Below, piece after piece: positions 1 to 8,818 of a stretch of DNA of 18,136 nt. Within the stretch, counting starts at the first letter, position 1. Every line of letters begins with the position of its first letter. The notes beneath the pieces were generated by a model. That model saw only the letters and a program-made list of their open reading frames with translations, was not told the origin of the DNA and made no database searches. Position numbers and translations under genes: made by a program. The DNA is from Dimargaris cristalligena (taxonomy: Eukaryota > Kickxellomycota > Dimargaritomycetes > Dimargaritales > Dimargaritaceae): assembly GCA_027576995.1 (NCBI GenBank), contig JANBQC010000576.1, positions 1 through 18,136 of the forward strand, read 5' to 3'.

Positions 1-933
1 CATATTTATATACGGTATATCTGCCTACGGATAAGTCGAGCTGTATTACCAGATGAATTCTCAAGCATGCCTTTGAATCACCCCCCAGCACTAGCAGATG
101 CCGAGTGAGTGGCACATCACTTCTGTAGAGGAAACTTGGCTTGAGTGCTGAGGACGAAGAAGGTTATTGGCCACAGCAATCAAACCATCAAACCCCTGCC
201 TTCCAAATTATGTAGAGTGACATGGGCGATGATTAGCCTAGCTCCGCTGGCCAATTCCGATAGACCTAGTGATCCCCAAACACCAGAGAAGGTGAATATG
301 GGAAAGGGGTACCGTCACTAGCGATTAACCCACCCTTCGAGTGGTGTTTTAAGCAAACGGAGAATGTATAATCGAATAGCAGTGGGCGATTGGGTCATTG
401 GGATGGCATTTTCCCTACAGTGGCATCCAACCATTGGCCCGGCTCATCCGCTACTGGTTTGCCTCTTCCCCATTCCCCTTCCCCCATTCACTGATTCGTT
501 TGATCGACCCCGCTACCTCTTGTTCGCACTTTCCCAGTTCAGTTTTGGGATTGACTGCATTATCAAGTGGAAAAGCTTCATACAGTTGATTGACAAAAGC
601 CCACGACTTGCCAACTATCATCCTATGCGATCCCCCCAAATTCAGGAAGGGAGACTGTAGTTTTTTATTCCCCAGGGACTTGCTCATTTAAACTAGGTTT
701 GGAAGTAGGTCACTCATTGCCAAAACCTCCAACGTTATTCTATGAGGGGCTTGGTCAAACCCCTTTTTGCCCACGATGGAAATACGGGCTGTAACATAAT
801 ACCCCGTTCACAGATCGTATTATAGACACGGTTTTCGGGGGATTAGTTATAATAATAATTTATTAGGTGGGGAGAAGAACAGGCTATAGCAAGGCGGAAA
901 TATGGACATTTACACTCTAAGTTGAGTAAATAT
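1..933. other. Intergenic, no gene seen
   Basis: I find no convincing gene here. The open frames, such as a 98-codon one at 364-660, have no recognisable domain and no coding-like composition. The right-hand part is probably the 3' flank of the minus-strand gene that ends at 934. It includes a possible minus-strand AATAAA at 859-864. Confidence 0.6.
859..864 (-). terminator. Possible poly(A) signal of the first secreted-protein gene
   Basis: The plus strand reads TTTATT, which is AATAAA on the minus strand, about 70 nt beyond the stop codon at 934-936. Position and strand suit a polyadenylation signal, but a six-base AT-rich motif is common by chance. Confidence 0.3.
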
Positions 934-1416
934 TTAGGCCATGTAGCGGGAAGCGAGCAGGGCAGCGACGGCCAGAGAACCGGTCACGACACCAGCGGAG
1001 CCGGCAGCGGCAGCACTGGAGCTGTCATCGGACTCATCGGCGGAAGGGGTGGTGCCATCGGAGTTGGTCTTGGTGGCGGCCGTGCTGGCGGTCGAGGCGT
1101 TGGCACCCTTGTTGGAGGACTTGCCACTGTGCACATCATCCCAAGCAACGTCGATTTCGTCAATCGTGGCACCCATGGTGTCTTCCATATCCTGGTTACA
1201 CTTTTTGGAGCAGTCGTCGGTGGAGGAGCTACACTTCAGGAAGCAGGATTGGGTCTTTTTGTAAACATCGTCGCTCATACCAAAGCAACCAGCCAGACAA
1301 GTCTGACCCTTGCGGTCGCACACGGACTCGCCCAGGCAAGCCATTTGCTCGTCAGTCAGAGCAGCGGCGGAAGCGGCGAGGAGGAAAAGGGAGGCGGCGG
1401 CAGCAATGACCTTCAT
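934..1416 (-). CDS. Small secreted eight-cysteine protein, paralogue 1, probably GPI-anchored
   Basis: I do not recognise the family, but this is the first and most divergent of four paralogues in the window. The 160-residue product starts with a Lys plus a hydrophobic stretch (residues 1-19), a clear signal peptide. Eight cysteines follow at 27, 33, 40, 44, 58, 62, 69 and 73, spaced C-x5-C-x6-C-x3-C-x13-C-x3-C-x6-C-x3-C. A helical-looking segment then leads into a low-complexity Ser/Ala/Thr stalk (about 98-128), an acidic DESDD patch (127-131) and a short Ala/Val/Leu tail ending RYMA. This order suggests a cell-surface or wall protein. A GPI anchor is inferred from the small-residue and hydrophobic tail and is not certain. 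There are no introns. The start codon gives the signal peptide directly. The stalk is much shorter than in the other three. Function is unknown. Confidence 0.85.
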   Translation of the reverse strand: MKVIAAAASLFLLAASAAALTDEQMACLGESVCDRKGQTCLAGCFGMSDDVYKKTQSCFLKCSSSTDDCSKKCNQDMEDTMGATIDEIDVAWDDVHSGKSSNKGANASTASTAATKTNSDGTTPSADESDDSSSAAAAGSAGVVTGSLAVAALLASRYMA

Positions 1417-2421
1417 TTTGACAATATGGATAATATGGGGGGTGAGAGAGAAGGGAAATTAACCGAAAGTCGAAGACTTGAAGATGATGGATGACTGGGC
1501 TGGGGGATTACAGGAAATAGGAATTGGGCTAGCAGGTGGTCGTAAATATCTAAAGAAAATATCTTATCCTTGGGTGGCCGCCTTGGAAGGTTTTATAATG
1601 AGCTATTTCTTTTCCACCCCAGGGGATGAGGGTCCCCCCACTAGGAACTGCGAATGATTGGCAGTTATCACCCGCACAACCTGCACCATTGTCGTTGGTT
1701 TAGAAGAGGTAGGGTTTAGATGGTTTGGTCCAATAAGCATACAGCTACTGGTGCTAACGCTGCAATAGACATTCAAACATGAGCAACCTGTGTTGATCCT
1801 TTAATGTGTAGCATATGAGGAGGTAGAAACCTCGCTGTCAATCTTTAAGAGACCAGAGCTTGCCCCCATGCCGTGTTGCCCGCAATTCGCCCAATACAGC
1901 CGCCCCACTCCGGCCCAAATAGGATGTTCCTATTGATGTTGGTAAGTGGTCCGGCCTAATATGAGTAAGGGCTGTGGGAATAATTTCAGCAGGATAACCA
2001 GCCATTGAGACTCAGGATTGACTCCTATTTAATACCCATGCACTATGATTTGGTATTTGAGGTCCACTTTTGGGGGAAGGGGGCAAAGTGAAACCATGAA
2101 AAATTGGAAGGCTTCGGCCCTTTTATTCATTCACTCAACGAGTGGCATTTTTAAAATTAGATGGGGTATTTATTGAAATGCGGGGGGTGGGGCCAAAAAA
2201 AAAGTAATATCTAACCAGATGGACTGTATAACATTAACAAATGGATGATAAATTAGCCTACATTACGGCATGGATGATCGCAAACATTAAAAACAAGGGT
2301 TGGGACAGGGATATATAAGAAAAAAAGACTTAAGAAATTAAATCCAGTTAGCTTGAAATATCCCTCAAATCAACGCAAAGGCACTAAGGAGGGACATGGT
2401 GAAACACACACACGTACCCGT
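1417..2421. other. Intergenic between paralogues 1 and 2
   Basis: About 1 kb with no gene visible on either strand. It must hold the promoter of paralogue 1 (left end, minus strand) and the 3' flank of paralogue 2 (right end). Upstream of paralogue 1 there is an AT-rich stretch with two AAATATCT/AAATATCTT-like runs near 1543-1565. The conserved block found upstream of the other three paralogues is not clearly recognisable here. A run of nine A at about 2196-2204 is the only simple repeat. Confidence 0.55.
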
Positions 2422-3048
2422 TTAGAAGTTGAAGCGAGCGACGGCCACGGCAGCCAGGGCCACGGAGCCAGTAAAGGCACCGATGGTCGAGGCACTGGAG
2501 GATTCATCCTCCTCCGGCTCATCCGAATCGCCCGACGAAGGGCGGCTGGAGGAGGAAGAAGCGCTTCGGGAAGCCGAAGCAGTCGAGTGGACACTGCTGG
2601 CGGCCGAGGAAGCAGCCGAAGTGGTCGAAGCCGACGCAGATACTGAATCCGAGACAGACTCACTCTCGGTAGTCGACGCCGAAGCGGATTCGGACGCCGA
2701 GGTCGATTCAGTGGAGGAGGCCGTGGCGCTGCTCTGGGCGGCGTCAATATCGGCAGCGTAGATCTCGCTGAGGGCCTTTTGGACGTCGCTTAGGTCGGCA
2801 CCCAGGATTTCGCTGGCTTGGGCCCCGCATTTGGCGGCGCAGACCTGGTCAGTGGTACATTCGTTAAAGCAAGCATCGACTTCATTGTACTGGGCCTCGG
2901 TCATCCCGAAGCACTCGGAGTAGCAGAGCGCAGGACCGCTGTTGCACTTGGCCTCTTCCAGACAGGTATATTTGTCAGCGGACAGCTCGGCGGCAGCGGT
3001 GGCGGCAAAAGCGAAAAGCAGGGAAGCGGAAACAATGATGGTCTTCAT
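2422..3048 (-). CDS. Small secreted eight-cysteine protein, paralogue 2, probably GPI-anchored
   Basis: Unrecognised family, second member of the array. The frame is open to an ATG at 3126, but I start at 3046-3048 because that Met begins a signal peptide (MKTIIVSASLL...) that lines up with the starts of the other three. The product is 208 residues. The signal peptide covers about 1-20. Cysteines lie at 29, 35, 42, 46, 60, 64, 70 and 74, spaced C-x5-C-x6-C-x3-C-x13-C-x3-C-x5-C-x3-C. A conserved helix-like segment follows (ILGADLSDVQKALSEIY, about 81-97). Then come a long Ser/Ala/Thr/Glu stalk (about 104-172), an acidic patch (about 173-182) and a tail SSSASTIGAFTGSVALAAVA with a final ARFNF, GPI-signal-like but short. 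The stalk is likely O-glycosylated. It is the closest match to paralogues 3 and 4. The upstream region shares a block with paralogue 4. No intron is needed. Confidence 0.87.
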   Translation of the reverse strand: MKTIIVSASLLFAFAATAAAELSADKYTCLEEAKCNSGPALCYSECFGMTEAQYNEVDACFNECTTDQVCAAKCGAQASEILGADLSDVQKALSEIYAADIDAAQSSATASSTESTSASESASASTTESESVSDSVSASASTTSAASSAASSVHSTASASRSASSSSSRPSSGDSDEPEEDESSSASTIGAFTGSVALAAVAVARFNF

Positions 3049-3103
3049 GATATCGGTTATCCTAAAAAATGTGGGGTGGGATGTGGGTTGAATTACGTGG
3101 TAC

Positions 3104-3182
3104 GGGGATGGTAATTGAATGACCAAGGGGGAAGATGACTATATTGAATATTAACTGATTAGGCGAACTATCGGTGAATTAA
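3104..3182 (-). promoter_or_regulatory. Conserved upstream block of paralogue 2
   Basis: Plus-strand reading: GGGGATGG at 3104-3111, AATATTAA at 3147-3154, then a GGCGAACTATCGGTGAATTAA-like segment to 3182, about 55-135 bp upstream of the start codon. The same ordered pieces occur upstream of paralogue 4 (GGGGATGG at 9469, AATATTAA at 9492, TATCTGTGAATTAA to 9527), and partly upstream of paralogue 3. Shared position and orientation suggest a promoter or transcription-factor site. Simple descent from a recent duplication would also explain it. Confidence 0.5.
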
Positions 3183-4234
3183 CGGGGAATTAGGGGGATG
3201 ATCTAAAAGTACAGTGTGAAGGTGTGAACTAATAGCCCATTATATATTCCGAGCAACAATAAAACCTCAACTTGCTAGGCTGAAATACGGAAGGTGTGGT
3301 GGGCAAGGGGGAGTCTCGAATGGATGTATGTCCGTTCCATTGTGCTTGGCAAGGGCAAGCATTGCGGTAATAGGCCAACGGTATAGTAATCAACCTCACT
3401 GATTGCCAGCCTCCCAATGCCTTGCTTTTCAATTGGAAGTACTTGGCGCATCCACATGCCTCGCGCCGACTGTTTATTCGACATACGCAGACGCCTCATG
3501 TACGGAATCACTTTATGACCTCTCCAATTGGCCCCGGGGTGACCATCAGGAATTTGACAAGATTGTGTACCACCAAAGAACTACAGCAGCGAGCCCTGTT
3601 CAAAGGATTAAACTAGGGTCTGTGTTTGGTTGATAAACTGACCTGTTGTTGTCCCGCCCCTTCCATAATACGTACAACATCTTTCCGGGCAGTAGGGCGA
3701 ACGAGCGGAGAGGAGAGGGGGGAGATGTAGGGCCACGTCTTAGAAGTGGGCATCACGGGTCCTGTGACCGGACGATCAGTGGCCCAAGCATAATTACTGG
3801 AGCTCAACCACGGGAATTGGGTGTTCTTTCACTTGTGAAGCACGTTGGCGGCCAAATAAAAGAATGCCCGCTTTGTCCAACCAAAGAAAGTGGCTTTTGA
3901 ACAGGTGGGAATCCTTCAATCCTAGTCGATGTAGTGGATAATGCTACTCAGCTAGATACTGACTTTCAGGACACAACAGTTGGCCAACCAACAACAGAAG
4001 CCTGTTATCAAGTTAATCGACCAGGCTATACAATACGTATAATTGCAAGTATGTCCCTGAATACTTCGTGACCAGCATGGCAGCCCGGTGAGCAGGCCAG
4101 ATAGCTGTACAGGTAGGCATAGAGCAAACCTCAGACGGATTCTTAGTAATAACTCAGGCTGTAACTATGTGGTCAGCTATCCATATGTAGCGGTATTTGG
4201 AGCCGAACCCCTCAACAACTTAGGCTTGGATGCG

Positions 4235-4378
4235 GGAGAGGGACACTTCAGTTTAGTCGTATAACGAAAAATCCGGTTAATCAAACAGCATTGGTTAGTT
4301 GAAAATGCATTTCCACCGACTTTTATCGGTTGCATTTCATTCACTAAATTATACCGGTGGGTTGAATATCGCTTATAT
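4235..4378. mobile_element. Diverged copy of the inverted-repeat element (MITE-like)
   Basis: The left part contains TTCAG...CGTATAACGAAAAATCC (the last 17 bases at 4259-4275), which matches the core of the copies at 5292 and 18066. The right end, 4349-4378, starts TTATAC and ends TATAT. It matches the right terminal repeat of the 5292 copy at about 18 of 30 positions by eye. The stretch between the two ends is 84 bp, against 82 bp in the better copy, which argues for a full-length relic. The outer ends are eroded and no clean target-site duplication is visible. It has no coding capacity. Confidence 0.55.
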
Positions 4379-5114
4379 ATGGTTTATTTAATATAATTTA
4401 CAAGTTCAGGTATTAAAAATGATAGGCAAGAATGGGGTGGATCTTGAGCTCCAAGGCCAACTATCAAAACTCGAGCAACATGGTTGAACTCCCTACATTC
4501 CAATTATTCCATGAGGTTTAGTCTCATGAACTGTAAACCATGTGCATCGGATAAAGAGGGGGTGTTTACCTATTGCGGATATTATACACAGCTTATGTAT
4601 GTATAACAATAAGACCCACATGAGACTTGTCAAGGTAATAATAGGCTGTAGGGTTAGATTTTGCTAGAGGCTGACAGCGGGTATCTTTTCGGAGCAACGT
4701 GAGCTATTGCATGTCCCTAAAAAACTCGCACATCCTTGTAAAGAAAAGTCTCCCCAAAAATATGATTTAGTTTGAAAGTGAAGTGAGCCCATACATCACT
4801 AATACAGTAGGGCTATATTTAGACATATGCATGGATATTAATATACGCATAAACAGACGTGTTAAGTCAATGACGTTGGCTTAAAATGGTGTGCTTTTCC
4901 GACTCTTGGCCATTTAACCTCTCCAGCGGTGATGTAGGGGGTAGTTAAGTTCGGCGGAACAAAAAGAGGTGAAGTTTAATGCAAACCCCAAATACTTCAA
5001 CCACTGTAAGCATTGGAGCCGAGTTTGTTTAGTGGGTGTTCGATCCAATAATATACGCCGTACCTTAACCGGAAGTTGGAAATATGCTATTGTAGAGTCA
5101 AAGTGGAAGAGACA

Positions 5115-5150
5115 GGGATGAGGATAGGGATGAGGATAGGGATGGGGAGG
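5115..5150. repeat. Short 12-bp tandem repeat
   Basis: The unit GGGATGAGGATA occurs twice in perfect tandem (5115-5138), followed by a diverged third unit starting GGGATGGGGAGG. It is a minor purine-rich minisatellite with no evident function. Confidence 0.8.
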
Positions 5151-5291
5151 GTGTAATTCAAAAGAGATCTTCACTGTATTGGCTCAATCAATCAGCCACC
5201 ACTGTTTATGTGCACTGACAATGGATCTACAACTCTAATTACCAAGCCGACCTGTCTACAATACCAATGAATCAACCCCCAACCACACACC

Positions 5292-5433
5292 ATATGGGAG
5301 TAGTTCAACAAGGCTGTATAACAAAAAATCCATTTGATGAGGCAAATACTACTGGTTTAAAATGAACATCCTGCTGATTTTCCCATACACATCAGTTAAA
5401 ACCTTATACAACCAAGCTGAACTTCACCCATAT
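5292..5433. mobile_element. Non-autonomous inverted-repeat element (MITE-like), best copy
   Basis: The two ends form a 30-bp imperfect inverted repeat: 5292-5321 (ATATGGGAGTAGTTCA... GTATAA) against the reverse complement of 5404-5433 (ATATGGGTGAAGTTCA... GTATAA), 24 of 30 identical. The 82 bp between them hold no open frame. TA dinucleotides flank TGGG...CCCA at both ends (5293-5294 and 5431-5432), so the element proper may be 5295-5430 (136 bp) with a TA duplication, as in Tc1/mariner-type DNA transposons. The palindromic ATAT makes the exact border ambiguous. A clear second copy starts at 18066, so this is a dispersed family and not a lone hairpin. A transposase source is not in the window. 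Confidence 0.75.
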
Positions 5434-6469
5434 TGTCTATGAGCCTTTAGCAGTGAATACATGGTAAAGGTTTAGCATTAGCCCCGAGGTCTGTGCATAG
5501 ACCACACGAGGCCTAGATATGACATTACCATAGGCAACATGGCAATACTTATACCGATTAATCATCTTCCAAGCAACCGCATCGTCGATCTTGCAGTGAT
5601 GGCTATATCATTTTGCAACCACTGGAAGGGACCGACCCTACTAGCAACGCCGAGGCCACCTGATCCTCCTAAAGTAAAAGCTCCGCCCGAAAGGCAAAGA
5701 ACGGTTACCGGCCCTATCCACATACTAAACGACCTACGGTATACATTAGAAATTGATTCGCATCACCCGGCGAACCTTAGGTCTTTATAAAATGCTATTA
5801 TAAAAACCTTATACTTAAATTATGCTACCAACTTCACCCCACTCGAAACTCCACTCAGTTACTATGATAGACCTCAGTCCAATTCGGCCTGACCGCAACA
5901 ATTTGAGGCAATCAAGTTTGAAGATATCCGTTGTATTCAACTCGCGGGACATTGACGGCAAAGGTGCACTATATTAAGACAGGTGGGAAGTGCGTCAAAG
6001 CATAGTGTTTCATAATTAAGTGACTGTGGGACCTTGTCAATTGTTGATCAATTGCCCAAGTATATGGGTAATGTGTAAAACAAGGGTGACCTAGATCCAC
6101 ATCCATCACCAACCGTTAACGCTCTATTATAAGTGGGTTGTACGATTAATAATCATGACAGTGTTCGCTTCATAGCTCTGTCTGGTTTCGAACTATTGAG
6201 GCGGATATACACAATAAAAAGTAGTAAAGAGAATATACTGTTGAAATCAATGGAAAGTCTGGTGTCAGAATACAAACGATACCACTTGTTCAAAGCAGCG
6301 TGTTTCATTAAATTGGAACATTCGCTCGCGCTAAGTATCAAATACCAAGGGCTTGGTAGGGGGAGAGTTCCTTCGGGTTGATTTGCTAATAATCAATACT
6401 TGCATTTCGCATGCAGAATTAAGTTAAGTGTTTATTAAACATAGCACAGTCGAAAGATTTGGAGCTGGC

Positions 6470-6483
6470 AAGGCTGTATAACA
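6470..6483. repeat. Possible remnant of the inverted-repeat element
   Basis: These 14 bases (AAGGCTGTATAACA) are identical to 5310-5323 of the best element copy. A weak right-end-like segment occurs near 6555-6577. The flanks do not align well, so this is either an eroded copy or coincidence. Confidence 0.3.
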
Positions 6484-6611
6484 GGGCTAAATGAGCGGGG
6501 TGGAGGGAGAGTGCGAAAAGGCCAAAATGATGGACGAAGATAATCATACATGCATTAGGAAGCCAGGGTCAGCTTGCATACGGAAATACCCATCTGAAGC
6601 AGATGATATCT

Positions 6612-6617
6612 TTTATT
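6612..6617 (-). terminator. Possible poly(A) signal of paralogue 3
   Basis: TTTATT on the plus strand is AATAAA on the minus strand, about 75 nt past the stop codon at 6692-6694. The spacing is nearly the same as for paralogue 1. Confidence 0.3.
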
Positions 6618-6691
6618 CACCGAGAATAAATCTCCCTGTCCTTACCTAGCCATTCAATTGGTCGCTCTAACATATGTGTAGATATGTAGAT

Positions 6692-7351
6692 TTAGAGGTT
6701 GAAATGAGCGACGGCCAGAGCAGCCAGAGTCATGGAACCGGTGAGGGCACCGATGGTGGAAGCAGACGAGGAGTCGTCCTCATCATCATCACCGGACGAA
6801 GGGGTGGTGACGGCGTGGGTGCTCTTGCTGCTGGAAGCGGTCGACTTGGCACTGCTGGCGACGGAGGAAACGGCGGAGCTGTTGGCGGTCTTGGTGGCAC
6901 CAGTGGACTTGGCGCTGCTAGCGGAGTCGGTGGCCGATTCGGTTTCGGAGTCAGAGGCAGTGACGGAAGCACCGGTCGAGGAAGCAGCCGTGGCGGAGGA
7001 GTCAGCGGCGGCGGTGGAGCTTTCGACGGTATCGGCCGCGCCGTCACCGTAGTACTGGGCGATGGTACCATCGATATCGCTCAACTTAACGCCCACGATG
7101 GCGGTGGCCTTGGCCTGGCAGTCGGTCCAGCAGTTACCGTCGGGCGTACCATCGGCGCCAATGCAGCCGTTGAAGCAAGCGTCAGTCTCATCGTACTGGG
7201 CCTCGGTCATGAAACACTTGGTGTAGCAGAGCTTGGGACCAGTGGTGCAGCCGGCATCCTCGATACACTGGATCTTGTCGGCGGGCAGCGCAGCGTTGGT
7301 CAGGGTGGCCATGGCAAGGAGGACGGAAGTGGCGGCAAAGGTGGACTTCAT
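6692..7351 (-). CDS. Small secreted eight-cysteine protein, paralogue 3, probably GPI-anchored
   Basis: Unrecognised family, third member. The 219-residue product starts MKSTFAATSVLLAMATLTNA, a signal peptide cut near residue 20. Cysteines lie at 29, 35, 42, 46, 59, 63, 74 and 78: C-x5-C-x6-C-x3-C-x12-C-x3-C-x10-C-x3-C. The x12 loop is one shorter than the x13 of the other members because one residue is missing between KCF and MTEAQY. A shared segment (VGVKLSDIDGTIAQYY) follows the last cysteine. Then come a long Ser/Ala/Thr stalk (about 108-186), a strongly acidic patch DDDEDD (188-193) and a tail SSSASTIGALTGSMTLAALA with a final AHFNL that is almost the same as in paralogue 2. The predicted site is the plasma membrane or cell wall. 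The long antisense frame opposite this gene comes from its repetitive codons and is not a gene. Confidence 0.87.
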   Translation of the reverse strand: MKSTFAATSVLLAMATLTNAALPADKIQCIEDAGCTTGPKLCYTKCFMTEAQYDETDACFNGCIGADGTPDGNCWTDCQAKATAIVGVKLSDIDGTIAQYYGDGAADTVESSTAAADSSATAASSTGASVTASDSETESATDSASSAKSTGATKTANSSAVSSVASSAKSTASSSKSTHAVTTPSSGDDDEDDSSSASTIGALTGSMTLAALAVAHFNL

Positions 7352-8818
7352 GATGACTGATTATATTTATCTTTTAGCGAAATGTGAACGGAGGGGGCGT
7401 AAAAGTGTTAGATGGACAGAGCTTGCCTGGCAAGGGGAGAAGGGCGGGTGGGTCGTTAAAATTAAAGGGTATATAAATGAGGATGAAGGAATATTCAGCT
7501 GAGGCGTGAACTTCGATTCATTTTATATTCCAGTCGGGATGCTGGGTGTACGTGGTAGAACTTTGAAAATGTAGAAGGGGCGGAGAGGGTTCAGAAGGTG
7601 GAATTTGGTAATTGAAGCACCCGCACGTTTTTCGTCCCAAGTCCAAACAATCATACCGTTTATGACCTGATTGTAAGATCAGCCATGACGATCCCCTTCT
7701 GTTATTTTCTTAAATTTTAATTGGAGGCCCTTAGCCTTGCCGTCTATCCCACGTCTACACTCAAATTTCAAGGCGTCACTACCCGCGTCTCCTCGCAGGC
7801 CACACTGAAGATATTGGGTTAAAGTTAGCGCATACGTCCCCCCCCTCGACATTACCAATAGGCATTACAAAGCCAATGCAACTGTAGGCCCCATGGGCTA
7901 AATCAAGTCCTGAGATTATACCCATAGTAGGCCCTTTAATGCTATACCGAAGTATCTATATTGCTATTACGTTGTCGCTATAAGAAAGGCAGTCAGCGTA
8001 GCGTGTTATCCGTTGGAAAAATGGGGCCGAAGCTCACGTGAATAGACATTTAATGGCTCGAATATTATCTACACTAACAGATAGGACCGGAGGAACGTGG
8101 TTCCAGTTTGGGTCTCCAAAGCAGACCTTAACATTCAACAACACGCAGACTCTACAGCAGTGGATGTAGAATAAACGGGAGTGCAGGCAAACACTGGAGT
8201 ACGAGTTGGACCCTTATCCGAAAGGTCATTAGGTAGCATCCATTCATTATACGTGACATTCGTGAATCCCGTTATCCAAGTGTTGTAGTGTGCGGCGGTA
8301 CTTCCTGTACCCGTTTGCTAAGGTCGAAAAATGACCGACGTGTGGATTGCTCGCTTGGTGAGCACCCAGACACCGTACCGTGATGTGTGTGAATTAGGGC
8401 TAATTGATGGGCCGGGAGTAACCCTTTCCACAGCAACGCACCCAAACAAGTTTCAGGCCCGGCGGCCAGGCTTTACAAAAAATACATATAAAAAAAGGAA
8501 ATAGGCGACGCTAAATTATGGGGGGATTTTATTATAACAATAGAACGCAGTTGAAGGGCCAAAGTTTGGGGGAGGCTGTTTAACCGAATAACGCATAAAA
8601 AGAATGCGAGAGAAGGGGACCTGAAAGGATGGGTGGGAAACTAAAAAAAAACACTAAATAATCCAGGCCCGGTCTATATATGGTAGGGGAAATCATCGAA
8701 CGTCTCTACAGTACTTTTCCTCATGGGTGGGAGGGGTGGTTGTCCAAACTTCACTCGGCCACTTTGTCCAGCAATCCTATGCATGCTTGCACTGATCCAA
8801 ACACTGGACCATCCGTTT
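7352..8818. other. Intergenic between paralogues 3 and 4
   Basis: About 1.5 kb with no gene seen on either strand. The left part is the promoter region of paralogue 3, including an AATATTCAGCTGAGGCGTGA segment at 7490-7509 and a TATATAAA at about 7471-7478. The right part is the 3' flank of paralogue 4. No repeat of note. Confidence 0.55.
7490..7520 (-). promoter_or_regulatory. Weaker copy of the shared upstream block, paralogue 3
   Basis: Plus-strand AATATTCAGCTGAGGCGTGA resembles AATATTAACTGATTAGGCGA upstream of paralogue 2 (3147 onward). It lies about 140 bp from the start codon, with a GAGGATG just before it (7480-7486). The match breaks down after GAACT. It is likely a diverged version of the same block. 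Confidence 0.35.

Larger units (their letters stand above)
3049..6691. other. 3.6 kb gene-free gap inside the paralogue array
   Basis: No convincing gene is visible. Open frames up to about 90 codons (for example 3646-3900 and 5539-5790) have no recognisable domain, signal peptide or partner frame. The gap holds the upstream block of paralogue 2, two copies of an inverted-repeat element (about 4235-4378 and 5292-5433), a possible third remnant near 6470 and a 12-bp tandem repeat at 5115-5150. I looked for a degenerate fifth paralogue by its cysteine and tail motifs and found none. Confidence 0.55.

Noticed and set aside
364..660. 98-codon plus-strand frame near the left edge
   Set aside because: No recognisable motif; overlapping frames on both strands are similarly open.
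922..1494. 190-codon plus-strand frame opposite paralogue 1
   Set aside because: Same reason: it is an antisense shadow, with Gly-rich low complexity and no family match.
2222..2233. CTGTATAACA, matching the core of the inverted-repeat element
   Set aside because: Only ten bases match, with no terminal repeat at the expected distance. Likely coincidence.
5030..5050. GTGTTCGATCC, resembling the T-arm of a tRNA
   Set aside because: No A-box, acceptor stem or anticodon arm can be built around it. The TTCGACC at 11713 and TTTCGAACC at 9953 fail in the same way. I find no tRNA in the window.
6674..7360. 228-codon plus-strand open frame fully opposite paralogue 3
   Set aside because: Its Gly/Val-rich composition is the mirror of repeated Ser/Ala/Thr codons on the minus strand. 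The minus-strand product has a signal peptide and conserved cysteines.
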